Positions 21,629-32,099 of a stretch of 64,000 nt of DNA are shown here, piece by piece. Location: the NCBI GenBank assembly GCA_030386875.1, contig CM059558.1:4287501-4351500 (forward strand), given 5' to 3'. A program made the translations under genes and the position numbers. The notes beneath the pieces are model-generated. The model saw only the letters and a program-made list of their open reading frames with translations, searched no databases and was not told where the DNA came from. How positions within the stretch are numbered: position 1 is the stretch's first letter; each line of letters starts with the position of its first letter. Source of the DNA: Morinoia aosen. Its lineage: Eukaryota > Arthropoda > Malacostraca > Amphipoda > Talitridae.

Positions 21629-23107
21629 TTAATGTTTGCTTGCTAGGTGTTTTTCAACTTTACACTTTCGAGCGGAAGAATAGTTACATAATTCACACTT
21701 GAACAGCTGACCTTCACCATGTTTGCTAGCTAGGTGAAGTTTAAGACTACCCTTATGAGCAGAGGAATATTCGCATAACTCACACTTGAAAAGCTGACCT
21801 TCACCATGTTTGCTGGCTAGGTGAAGTTTAAGATCACCCTTTCGAGCGGAAGAATAGTTGCATAATTCACACTTGATCAGCTGACCTTCACCATGTTTGC
21901 TGGCTAGGTGATAATTAATATTACCCTTTTGAGCAGAGGTATATGCACATAATTCACACTTGAACAGCTGACCTTCACCATGTTTGCCGGCTAGGTGTTG
22001 CTTAATATTACCCTTACGAGCAGAGGTATATGCACATAATTCACACTTGAACAGCTGACCTTCACCATGTTTGCCGGCTAGGTGTTGCTTAATATTACCC
22101 TTACGAGCAGAGGTATATGCACATAATTCACACCTGAACAGCTGACCTTCACCATGTTTGCTGGCTAGGTGATGTTCAAGATAACTCCTATGAGCAGAGG
22201 AATATTCGCAAAATTCACACTTGAACAGCTGACCTTTACCATGTTTAGTGACTAGGTGCAGTTTTACATTCCTCTTTCGAGCCGAGGAATAGTCACAGAA
22301 CTCAGATTTGAACAGTTGTCCTTTCCTATCTTTGCTAGCTTGGTATGGTTCACGTTCGTTTCTATGAGCAGAGTCATTCAAGTTACCCCTGTAAAATCGA
22401 CTTTGAACAAGTCTGCTTATTTTAAGTCTTATTTTGCGTTTACCAGACAAACACTGCGTCAAGTTTCCTTCATTTGCTGAAGAATGTTTGCATACTTCAC
22501 ACTCGTACACCATACTATTGTTTAATGCACCTATTTTAGGTGAATCAGAACTGGACTTGACGACAAAACAAGAGTTACATAAATCACATTTGCGCTCTTC
22601 CTGACCATGTTTATTACGTGGCTGTTCCCCCGTCATTTTTACACCTGGATATTGGTTACCCCCGGGTAGACCTTCGTACCGGCTTTCTTTGTCATGCTGC
22701 TCCACTACATGCCGCTTCAAAATACTTATGTACATAGTGGAGTAATCACACAACCCACAACCGTAGTAACATCCTAATTTGTGCCTGACACGGAGATGCA
22801 GCTCCATAAAGTCCTTCCTACCAGTGATGTAATCACAATGTTCACACAGTAAGTGCCGTGACATGAGTCTGTCAGCAGGAGCGGCCTCAACACCAATGCC
22901 GCTACTTGACACATCTGATGGTAGCGAGTCAGCGCTCCCTTGAGATGATGCAGCTGGTCCCTGCTGAACAGCATCCGTGATGCACGCACCAGAGCTGCCT
23001 TCCCTCAACTCGTCCTCTGCTTCTGCGTGCCCTGAACGTGCCTCAGTGCAGTCATAGTCTACTTCCCTCTTGAAAGTAACTGCATGAGAGCCTGAACTTG
23101 AACTGGC
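21629..23107 (-). CDS. C2H2 zinc-finger protein, last coding exon
   Basis: The 3' exon starts after TCCTCACAG at 23108-23110 and ends with TAA at 21629-21631. It is open for about 490 codons. The N-terminal 80 residues are Ser/Glu-rich and include FKRE, a psi-K-x-E sumoylation-type motif. Two fingers follow (CEHCDYITGRKD and CGLCDYSTMYIS types). Next is a degenerate region with an unpaired CEVC, then eight tandem 29-residue fingers spaced C-x2-C-x12-H-x4-H and linked by GEGQ. The first of these eight has Ser in place of its first Cys. Two central fingers are almost identical, so array expansion is recent. The protein is probably nuclear and binds DNA; its target is unknown. The upstream exon at 29419-29540 joins in phase. 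The ATG is not in this exon. Confidence 0.88.
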   Translation of the reverse strand, partial: ASSSSGSHAVTFKREVDYDCTEARSGHAEAEDELREGSSGACITDAVQQGPAASSQGSADSLPSDVSSSGIGVEAAPADRLMSRHLLCEHCDYITGRKDFMELHLRVRHKLGCYYGCGLCDYSTMYISILKRHVVEQHDKESRYEGLPGGNQYPGVKMTGEQPRNKHGQEERKCDLCNSCFVVKSSSDSPKIGALNNSMVYECEVCKHSSANEGNLTQCLSGKRKIRLKISRLVQSRFYRGNLNDSAHRNEREPYQASKDRKGQLFKSEFCDYSSARKRNVKLHLVTKHGKGQLFKCEFCEYSSAHRSYLEHHLASKHGEGQLFRCELCAYTSARKGNIKQHLAGKHGEGQLFKCELCAYTSARKGNIKQHLAGKHGEGQLFKCELCAYTSAQKGNINYHLASKHGEGQLIKCELCNYSSARKGDLKLHLASKHGEGQLFKCELCEYSSAHKGSLKLHLASKHGEGQLFKCELCNYSSARKCKVEKHLASKH

Positions 23108-24400
23108 CTGTGAGGAAGAACTTTACTTGATTATTACTGGTAAGTGTTCTCGAAAAAAACACATTATATGAAAAATTGCAATTAATAGCAACTATGCACT
23201 TGGTAACCATGTACTTTAGAGACGAAGTTGTGCTCTTGAGCATTTGTTCTTACTTTAATCTTGAGCAAATGCGCTCAACTGTTCAAAACAAAACAAACAA
23301 TTTATGCAAATAATACAGGAAGCAAAAATTAAAGAATACACGAAAGAAATTTGAAAAGCACATTCTGCCTTCCCTGCCGGTTAATACTTGAATATAGAGC
23401 AAAAGTTTAACGAAGTATTCGTGCAATCGAAAATTACAAAACAAGACTCAATACAATACCGACAGTCAAAGATAGTCACTCTACGTGGTACAACAATTTT
23501 TGAAAATAAGATGTATTACACTAACCACCAGAAGCAATCAAATAGACAATAAATATCAATTTAACGGAATTGAAACTCGAGAATAATGGAGTGTGCAGTG
23601 AAATTATTTTCTGGAACCAGAGTAAAACATTGCTTAACAGCTAATGAGATATTATATTCTAGTGCCTTACCTCAGTTACCCCTCAAATTATATTCTAGTC
23701 TTTTTTTGTGTACAGTTATCTTAATATGTCTCAATGTAAATTCATTCAATTAACAGTTCCAACTCCTCCACTGCGTATCACCGATACCAACCGAAGGAGG
23801 AGCATATAAGTAAGGCCGCTGCTTCACTCGCCTCAAACGGAACTCAATGGCCAGAGCAACAACACCTATCCTTACAATATTATTATTATTTTCATTATTA
23901 TTATGTAAGAAAGTTTTAGCCTCCCTTAACCATGACAAAGATATTCTAAGAGAGGAAGGAGGAAGACACAATTTAGTATGGAGTAGAGGAACACAGAATC
24001 TATGCACAAAGTGCACAGAAACAGTAAGCCAAGAAAGAAGTTCATGAAACCGAACAAAAGATGGTCTGTAACAGAAAAAAAAAGCTATTCTATTTCAACA
24101 AAAAGGAAGCCTACCTAACCTCTAGCTTGGGCCCTCACACAGTCCCCCTGGGAACGCTAATTCCCTTAAATACAACAGTTGTATCCCCCTGAGGAGTGAT
24201 GAAATGGTTTAGCAATGAATTAAGCGTATCTAAAGTGAGACGCTTTAAATCATTCATAAAATAATTGGAATATAAAATCCACTGAATGACAAGTTTTGTC
24301 AATTATATCAGAAATGCTCAAAACAATAAAAGGTGAAAGCAGTAACAATGATATAAATGTCACAAAATAGGGGCCAAGAACAAGTAAAAACAGAAAACAT
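23108..24400 (-). other. Intron of the zinc-finger gene with a diverged repeat unit
   Basis: Intron sequence. The 23780-24330 part aligns loosely with 20803-21500 and with 29930-30350 and 31660-31850, so the locus contains old duplicated units. A short ATT-rich run lies near 23880. Confidence 0.5.
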
Positions 24401-24439
24401 GAATAAATTCAAATTTTCTGCAGAAAGATAAAAACTCCC

Positions 24440-24705
24440 CTGAAATCAAACGGAAGCATTCACGAAGAAAGTGAGTAACCAATTGGAAGCATCCTACACG
24501 AGTGTACGTAACCAATCGGAAACATTGAAGAGGTGAGTAAGCAATCCACAGAAAGCACTCAAAAAGAGAGTAAAGATCCAATCAGAAGCACTAAAGAGAG
24601 TAAGCAACCAATTAGAAGCACTCAAGAGAAGAGTAATCAACCAATTAGAAACACTCCATAGGATAGTTAGCAACCAATAAGAAACCCTCAAGAGGGGAGT
24701 GAACT
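24440..24705. repeat. Degenerate minisatellite of about 30 bp, left part
   Basis: Irregular copies of a unit like GAGTAAGCAACCAATTAGAA plus GCACTCAA, spaced about 30-36 bp. The same unit resumes at 29345-29412. The 24720-29340 block therefore interrupts one array. Confidence 0.8.
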
Positions 24706-25086
24706 ATATTAAATACAGTGTGCTCACCTCGGTAACTAAGTCGTCTAGACATCGTTTCACCACACACTTGAGGTTTGGAGCACAATCGAAGGTGAGATTG
24801 TGAACTTGTCCCTAGTTTCAAGCATTATTATTATTGTTTCTTTTACCATCCATGCTTTTGCTTCTGAAAGTCAACCAGTGTTACCTGTGCCAGCGGAAGT
24901 TACTCTTGGTGCAACGGACGAGTGTTGTGAAGTTTAGTTGGTACTGCCATCAAGGCCCACTGTTTAGCATGAGGACGAACATTTCTGTTCATCTTCTGCT
25001 GTCTTCACTTTTCTCTTCTACCTGCATTTCATTATCCTGTGACATTTTTTTCCCTTGGGTGTTCTTAATTATTAATGGGTAACCCA
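24706..25086. other. Unassigned left part of the insertion in the zinc-finger intron
   Basis: This stretch lies between the minisatellite and the 37-bp repeats. Nothing recognised. Confidence 0.4.
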
Positions 25087-25282
25087 GTAATTATTAACTT
25101 ACCTTAGCTGTCTTCTTTGAAAGACAATTATTAACTTACCTTTGCTGTCTTCCTCGAGAGGCGATTATTATCTAACCTTTGCTGTCCTCTTCGAGAGGCA
25201 ATTATTAACTCACCTTCGCAGTCCCCCTCGAGGGGCGATTATTACTTACCTTTGCTGTCCTCCTCGAAGGTCGATTATTACG
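25087..25282. repeat. 37-bp minisatellite, five copies
   Basis: Five diverged units with the core TTATTAACTTACCTTTGCTG and a CTCGAGAGGCG-like end, period about 37 bp. They lie directly upstream of the LINE fragment. Confidence 0.9.
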
Positions 25283-25387
25283 CTACAGTCATCAGATTGG
25301 CTGTCCGCAATCTAGCTAGTATTAATTACTTCAAGTTAATATTAAGGCCAACGGGATTTTCTCTTCCGTGTTCTGTAGCTTCATACA

Positions 25388-27236
25388 GTGACATCGATCA
25401 GAAATATACAGTGACATCGATCAAAAGAATGTAACACTCTTGCTGCTATTCGATCTCTCTAAGGCGTTCGATAGCGTCCAACACGAAAGACTTCTACGAA
25501 AAATACTGAACTTGGGAATAGACACGCAATGGTTTGAAAGTTACTTGTCAAATCGATCTCATGCAGTTTGCATAGAAAACAAATTGTCCCCATTCATTCC
25601 AAACAATTTTGGTGTTCCCCAAGGATCCATTCTTGGTCCGCTACTGTTTTCTATTTTCATTAATGATTTCCCTCCAATGCCTTCTAATTCACGGATCTCA
25701 ATGTATGCAGATGATGTTCAAATTGCAATAACAAGTTCTGTATCGGAAATACCACAGACGCAAATTAAAGCCGAAACTTTACTGACTAGCCTGAAATCAT
25801 GGTACGACCGAAATGGTCTCAAATTAAATGCTAATAAAACACAATGCATTATTTTTGGATCCAAAGATGCAATTAAAAAAACTTCAGATCTTACTCTTGC
25901 AGTTGGAAATGATAAAATTAATGCATCAGAAAAAGTTAAAAATCTAGGTATCTGGTTCGATAGAAATATGTCCTTCAAATCTCACGTTGAGACTACTTGC
26001 AACAAAATTTACGGAACTTTAATGTTTTTTCATCGTATAAAAAGTATGCTAGACGATAAATCCAGATTATTAGCCGTTCAATCCCTTGTGTTATTGCGCA
26101 TTGACTACTGCAGCCTAGTATGGGGAGACTTATCTCAATACCTTCAAAGGGACTTACAAAAATGCATGAATTTTGCAGCCAAGGTGGTATGCAACGGTAA
26201 TTTCAAAAGAAGTGATCACGTAACCCCTCTCCTCAATAAAGTCGGCTGGATCCCTCTCCAAGAAAGGCTCCTCATGCAGAAGGCCCAATACGTATTCTCC
26301 TCGTTATATCTTCCTCAGAGCAATGCTGAGATAGTGCGTTTCCATCCACCCACTGTAACCAAACAAAAACCGAACAGAAAAAATAATGTCTTAGTCAACT
26401 GTCGTTCATCTCACTTAGGGCAGAAGGCTCTGTCCAAATCAGGTGCCTTACTGTGGAACAAACTTCCCCTGAGTATTAAAGTCCCTCTAAGACCGAGAGA
26501 ATTTAAAGCAAAAATAACTCGTCATCTTGTGTCTCAATAATAATCCTTAGTTACAGAACATACTGAATGAGTACTGACGAATCTCATTTACCTGGTATCT
26601 CCATTGCTGAACAATCTCCCTCGCTCATTGTCTTATAATTCAAGACATCACACAACAGTTTTGAAGTATGAATAGGTATTATGATTTGACCGCCTATACG
26701 TTGTCATTTTCAAACATGCTTACTTGTATATGTGTGTACGTATATAGGTGTATGTGCGCATATGGGTGTATGTATGTGTGTGAGTGTGTATATGGATATA
26801 TACACACATGCATACGTATATGTACATATGTGTGTATATGGATATATATTTATATATATATATTTTTTTTCATGCTTCCTTAAAATGACACTTGTGAGCA
26901 TTGACCGAAACAAGCGATTTCATATATTATTTTCTGGCGTCAAGAATTGCGAAGTTTTATGTCATGTACATATAAACTGTCAAAAGTGTTCTCACCCCAC
27001 AATGAAAATGCATCGTCCATGAAATTGTGTTATCTCTTATAATTATCATTACATGTATTATCAAATGTAGATTAGGCTAGATTAGGAGTTCATTGCCCTC
27101 AATCATTTCTTTTCGACTAGTGACACGAGTTTTTCAATACTCGTGTGTGTGTATCATCTAAGTGTATTAATTTTAAGAGATTTTAAAAACCAATGATGGT
27201 ACTTTTGTGCCATCTCTATTGGAAATAAACTTTTTT
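25388..27236 (+). mobile_element. 5'-truncated non-LTR retrotransposon (LINE)
   Basis: It contains the C-terminal two thirds of a reverse transcriptase, then a 3' untranslated region of about 700 bp with GT/TA-rich microsatellite, ending in ATTGGAAATAAAC and a T-run. The 5' end is cut within the RT, as is usual for incompletely copied LINEs. A second copy of the same 3' end lies at 28244-28580. Confidence 0.85.
25440..26540 (+). CDS. LINE reverse transcriptase, C-terminal part, uninterrupted
   Basis: The 366 codons are open to TAA. Visible motifs in order: DLSKAFDSVQHERLL (RT motif A, first Asp), GVPQGSILGPLLFSIFIND (motif B), MYADDVQI (motif C, catalytic YADD), then LKLNANKTQ and NLGIWFD. 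The C-terminal region carries the SLVWG and WNKLP blocks found in many non-LTR RTs. There is no RNase H domain. The ATG at 25440 is internal to the original ORF, and the endonuclease and RT fingers are missing, so this copy could not act alone. The clade is uncertain: jockey, CR1 or a related group. Confidence 0.85.
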   Translation: MLLFDLSKAFDSVQHERLLRKILNLGIDTQWFESYLSNRSHAVCIENKLSPFIPNNFGVPQGSILGPLLFSIFINDFPPMPSNSRISMYADDVQIAITSSVSEIPQTQIKAETLLTSLKSWYDRNGLKLNANKTQCIIFGSKDAIKKTSDLTLAVGNDKINASEKVKNLGIWFDRNMSFKSHVETTCNKIYGTLMFFHRIKSMLDDKSRLLAVQSLVLLRIDYCSLVWGDLSQYLQRDLQKCMNFAAKVVCNGNFKRSDHVTPLLNKVGWIPLQERLLMQKAQYVFSSLYLPQSNAEIVRFHPPTVTKQKPNRKNNVLVNCRSSHLGQKALSKSGALLWNKLPLSIKVPLRPREFKAKITRHLVSQ

Positions 27237-28208
27237 TTACTTCTTTGCAAGCATTAAACTAGACCGTCATGGTACCTATATGTGTGTGTGTTTATCAATT
27301 GCAGACATTCTGCACCATATTACAAAGATAATGTGATTTTTTTTCATAGATGAAATTGTAAAGCATCCATGTACAAATAAAATAATAAATTCGTTGTGTG
27401 ATCATCCATTTATAGTGCAGTAATATGCTTACAATGCTTATAGTTATATGCTCATAATAATGTGATACCCATGTACATCTGTATGTTTATCAATTGCCGA
27501 CAATTTGCGCCATATTTCGAAGATAATGTGATTTTTTTTCAAATATGAAATCCTTATAGGACATTAATGTTTTCTTTCTTATTCACGCCCCACAATCGTT
27601 ATCATGTTTCTGACTTAGGTAGACTGTTTTGTGCCACTAATTTCAGTACGGAAATTTTATAAAATTCATGCCATAATAAGAGATATTTTATCCGTTTACC
27701 CCGATTGGAATGCTGGTTTATACTGATTAGATTACGCTGATATTTGCGCACATGCTTACTTGTGTATATGTGTACTGTGTATATGTGTACGTGTGCACGC
27801 TATGCGTATGATACTTTATAGAATGCGTACGTATTGTAATTGCTTCGATGAATAGAAATGCATTTGTGTATGCTTACGAGTTTAGTGTAAGTATGTGCGT
27901 GGGTATGTGTGTGCATGTGTATGTGTATATATTTACATGTATGTGTGCACATATGTGTGTACTAGACTGACAACTAGCATTTTAATAGAGATAATGTTAT
28001 TTTCTGTTCGCTCTCAACTTGTACCATCACCTAACTCGTCATTTCTTTATTATTGTAAAGCATTAATGCATAAATTATACATTTGTTGTGCGATCATGCA
28101 GTTATATTTAAATAAAATGCTTATTAACCAACGACCGTTATGTTAAAATTGTTGAATTAGAAATACAAAACTTATAATCTTCTTGGTCCTCATGCTTATG
28201 TGTACATA

Positions 28209-28249
<41 letters not shown>

Positions 28250-28580
28250 AAACGATTCATATATTATTTCCTGGCATCAATAATTGCGAAGTTTTATGTC
28301 ATGTACATGTAAACTGTCAATAGTGTTTTCACCCCACAATGAAAATGCATCGTCCAAGAAATCGTGTTATCTCTTATAATTATCATTACATGTGTTATCA
28401 AAAGTAGATTAAGCAAGATTAGGAGTACATTGCCCTCAATCATTTCTTTTCGACTAGTGACATGGGTATTACAAGACTCGTGTGTGTGTATCATCTAAGT
28501 GTATTAACTTTAAGATATTTAAAAACCAATGATTGTAATATTGTACAATCTCTATTGGAAATAAAGTTTTCTTTTTTCTT
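26541..28580 (+). repeat. Duplicated LINE 3' untranslated regions with microsatellites
   Basis: Two related units, about 26716-27240 and 27754-28580, each begin near CATGCTTACTTGT followed by GT/TA-rich DNA. They share a block of about 325 bp (26907-27232 versus 28244-28567) ending in CTCTATTGGAAATAAA. Between them, 27258-27400 and 27450-27600 are a further internal duplication. The dinucleotide tracts are at 26724-26872, 27750-27965 and 28205-28246. Confidence 0.85.
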
Positions 28581-28619
28581 TCTTTCTTTCATTTGAGCCT
28601 TTCACCTTACTTATCACTA

Positions 28620-29339
28620 AAAGAGAAGAAACCTTACTGAGGAAAAATTTTTCAGGTGAGTTTTGATGAACCGTTGAATTAAGACAGTTTCTGAATCACA
28701 TTGACTTCATTACTCAAACTATCTTCTTGTTATCCATTTTTACGATTAAACCTTTCACAGTATTACTTTCCCGCAGAGGCCCCTTCCCGTTGCTCCAGCA
28801 AATTTTTTCCTTTTGTCTCGGAATGCAAAGCATTTCACACCAAACAAGCAGCGTTAATAGTGTAAGAGTGCTAATCCTAGATCTTTTGTGTATTTTTTTC
28901 ATGAACGTGTTATTTACCTTCATCCAGTTAACGTGACAAATTAACCATCTCGATTTTTTCTCCTCTTGCAGCAAACAGTAGTACATCTTCTTACTTTTCT
29001 CAAGAACAGAGTCAAGATGTCTGGAAAACTTCTTTCCAATCCTTGTTGGCTGAAGGAGACGAGGACGCGAGATCACTTAGAAGAGAAGCGCTCTTGCCTT
29101 TGGAGTACAACAAGGTTTCCAACGCTGAGGAACTACCGGCGTCTCGAGCTAGGAGTCTAAACTATAGTTAAAGACTCACTTTGACGAGCATTATCATCCA
29201 CCTTGTACAAGAGACTTGTATCGTACCTGTTCACGATTTTCCTTTTGACTTCGTTCCAGTTTATTGTAGTTTGTGTGTCTACCCATTCCATTACAATTAA
29301 AAACCTAAACCTGCAGTGCGTGTTATTCGCACGCACCAA
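28620..29339 (-). mobile_element. Possible retroelement remnant
   Basis: This stretch completes the block that splits the 30-bp minisatellite. A 120-codon minus-strand frame (28714-29076) is basic and ends in VKGLIVKMDNKKIV. I cannot assign it to a family. The 29157-29339 part has an LTR-like look on the minus strand but no proven ends. Treated as a fossil. Confidence 0.25.
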
Positions 29340-29344
29340 TTTGA

Positions 29345-29412
29345 AGCATTCAGGAAAAGATCAAGCAACCAATTAGAAGCACTCAATACATAGATGAGTA
29401 AGCAACCAATTC
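29345..29412. repeat. Degenerate minisatellite of about 30 bp, right part
   Basis: It resumes the AGCAACCAATTAGAAGCACT unit interrupted at about 24705. It ends a few bases before the splice donor of the zinc-finger gene exon. Confidence 0.8.
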
Positions 29413-29418
29413 CAGCAC

Positions 29419-29540
29419 CTTAGGTTCCTGATGCCAGTCAATGGGCTCGTCCTTCACAGTAATGGCCTCCAGCTCAGCGTCAGGCAATTCACTTTTGATG
29501 CGAATTTCTTTTAGATGGCTTCCAGAGCTCAGACTATTAC
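29419..29540 (-). CDS. Internal exon of the zinc-finger gene
   Basis: A 122-bp exon between the acceptor GTCACTTGCAG and the donor CCTAAG|GTGCTG, open in only one frame. It encodes about 40 residues: SLSSGSHLKEIRIKSE, then LEAITVKDEPIDWHQEPK. It enters with one base needed from the exon before and leaves in phase 0, which matches the phase-0 start of the exon at 23107. Joined, the two give a continuous frame. IKSE and VKDE fit the psi-K-x-E sumoylation consensus, common in the acidic leaders of C2H2 zinc-finger repressors. The SSGSH start resembles the SSSSGSH start of the last exon, hinting at exon duplication. Confidence 0.72.
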
Positions 29541-30357
29541 CTGCAAGTGACACAAGCTCATTGAGAAAAATTTCATTTGAGATAACAAATCGTGTAACAG
29601 CTCTTTATGTACTAAAATACAAATTTAATTTCATGATTTTGACAATGTTAACAATTTTGTTAGTATTTTAACACATGAAAACTGGAATGATCTTGTAGGT
29701 TAGGAAAAGAAATCTAGTAATACTTATAACAAAGAACACATTGCAATTCTTTCACCTAAAAGTTAAGACTTCACAAGCTTTGGAGATTAAATGAGCTTAA
29801 TCATATTTTAGCTTACACCGGCATATTTAAATGACAATAAGAAGCAAGAAATATAGTCTTCAGAATAAATAGTACTTACAATTCATAATAAACTAGCAAG
29901 CCAAATAAAAATTTGCATAAAAAATGTATTTCCCACTTCACTATATTTCTGACGGACATCATGAAGTTTGAATTTAAAATAAGGTAAACCAATTTTTAAA
30001 TCATTAATGAGGCAATTAGAATAGAATGAAATCCAGTGAGTGACATGTTTTCTCAATTATGAACCATTTCTCAACCTTGTGGGAGGAAGTTTCACACTGA
30101 AAACAAAGAACAAAACTTGACAAAACTCCTTCTACCACTGAAGTCCTTATCTTTAACCGAGCAATACCACAGTTTTTTTGAAAGTTTTCAACTTGGATTA
30201 TATGAAAATTTAAGCCTACTTATCCAACTCAGGTGCTGCAAAGATAGGAAGGATGCAGGAACCATTTAATATGGTGTTGAGGAAATGGGGAATGCATGCA
30301 GAAGGAGCATAGAAACAGCAAGTCAAGAAAGCAGTTTATGAAACCTGATGCAGAAAG
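29541..30357 (-). other. Intron of the zinc-finger gene, AT-rich
   Basis: No gene recognised. The 29950-30060 and 30240-30350 parts resemble 24230-24310 and 23940-24060. Confidence 0.45.
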
Positions 30358-31616
30358 TATTAAGGATTAAAAGGAAAAGTAATGTGGCCAAGAATATCAT
30401 GATCAAAAAAAAAACATTTCGGATTGTAGAAAATTAATCTTCAGTGTTCTGTAATACAATAAATCGAAGTATTAATACATTGTAACTTTATATCCTCTGA
30501 CTCACTTGGATGTAAGACAATGAAATTTAAGACATGATAAAACAAAAAACTAAGCAAAATTTTAACAAACAAAGGAAAGTTTCACTGCCGTATCACATTC
30601 ATTTATTGTTGGACGGTTTTTTAAAATGTATTACGACTCTAAAATGCGGAGATTGGACAAATTTGATGTTGAATCCAAATTTTTTTTTGCATTTGTGTTT
30701 TTAAAAATATGGTCTTTCTTAAAACAGTGTTCTCTTACAGATGAGTTGGATGGTTTGGTCAGGTTACAGCCGGTGCATAAGGAGATTCCACGGTGTTGTG
30801 CCCACCTCACAAACAATTGGACGGAAATTTCTCAAGGAATATTTTTACCACTGAATTACGGAAATTTTTGAGTAGAAAGTTCAGTGCAAAGCCAAGAATT
30901 CTTACTGTGCCAAAGCTAAGGTCGTATTTTCAGTTACCTTTCATAGGATCCCGCACAGAGGAAATGAAAAAGAAGTATGTCAACAGTTAAGAATATTTTT
31001 CCACAAATAAATCCTTGCTCATATTTTGAAAACAATAGGAAACTTGAATCATATTTTAAGCAAAGAGATACTCCGGATGTGATGCTGCGCACCTCATTTG
31101 TACATCAATATACGTGTGACCGCTGCGAGCGCTCTTACATTGGTAGCACTGGGCTCCAATTGTTTGTGAGGTGTGCACAACACAGGGGAATCTCCTTTTG
31201 CAACGGCTGTAACTTGACCAAACCATCCAACCCATTTATAAGAGAACATTGTTTCAAGAAAGACCAAATTTTGAAAATACAAATTTTAAAATTTTTGGAT
31301 TCAACATCAAATTTGTCCGATCTCCGCATTTTATAATCGAAACACATTTTAAAAATCCATCTGTCAATAAATGAATGTGATACGGTGGTGAAACTTTTCA
31401 TTATTTGTTGACATTTTGTTGGGTTTTTGTTTTATCACGTCTTTTAAATTTCATTGTCTTACATCCAATTTATTCAGAAGATTTATAGCTACAATGTTTA
31501 AGTCATTCAATTTATTGTATTACAGAACACTGAAGAGGGAATTTTTATGATCCGGAATGTTAGTTTTTTATGATGATATTCTTAGCCACGTTGGTTTTCT
31601 TTTTATCTTAAAAATG
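30358..31616 (+). mobile_element. Penelope-like element (PLE) 3' fragment in inverted-repeat form
   Basis: The arms 30358-30821 and 31154-31616 are diverged reverse complements around a single-copy stretch of about 330 bp. The right half is the sense 3' end of a Penelope-like element: the RT-to-endonuclease linker, a GIY-YIG endonuclease segment, then the 3' untranslated end. The left arm is a second 3' end in opposite orientation. Penelope elements are known to occur with inverted or tandem partial copies, so this arrangement fits the family. Confidence 0.78.
30850..31336 (+). pseudogene. PLE linker and GIY-YIG endonuclease
   Basis: The first part reads RKFSAKPRILTVPKLRSYFQ then LPFIGSRTEEMKKKYVNS. 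After a frame change near 30985 it continues VKNIFPQINPCSYF, and further on VHQYTCDRCERSYIGSTG, LFVRCAQHRG, then IREHCFKKDQI. YxCxxC...YIGST...R...H...H is the GIY-YIG nuclease module with its CxxC zinc-binding addition, as in the C terminus of Penelope-like retroelements. The reverse transcriptase domain is missing. Non-functional. Confidence 0.78.
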
Positions 31617-32099
31617 TGATTTCCCAGAAATTAATCTATTTCATTTAGAAAGTATTGAATAATGAAAAACCGGACAGCAGCAAACCACAAAAAAATGGTC
31701 CATGATAAAACAAAAATTGTACTCTATTTAAAAAAAGGCCTACCTACCTCAGCACAGCACTTCACATATTTCCCCTGGGAGTGCTTATACCCATAGACAC
31801 AATAATTGTTGTCCAATGAGGTGGTGATGGTTTTTAAATACTCAAAATTACACTCATAGCCATGGTTCAGCAGACAGGAAGAATAGAAGTGTGATGAGGT
31901 TTACTCTGAGAGTAATTCTTATAAAAATCCATAGTGTGAATGCTCAGGTGGCAGACACTCAAAACTGTGTCATGTGTCATGTAAAGGAGTAATAAATGTG
32001 GTACCCCAATGATCTACTCCAAACAGTGATTTACATGCAGTATTACACTCCCAAATATTCACACATCTACAAACATGACTGTGTACACCAAAATGGATG
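31617..32099 (-). other. Intron-type sequence left of the gypsy element
   Basis: It contains another diverged copy of the dispersed unit (31660-31850). The last bases, GATG at 32096-32099, are the left copy of the gypsy target duplication. Confidence 0.5.

Noticed and set aside
26668-27022. Tyr/Cys-rich frames
   Set aside because: They come from GT/TA microsatellite in a LINE 3' untranslated region.
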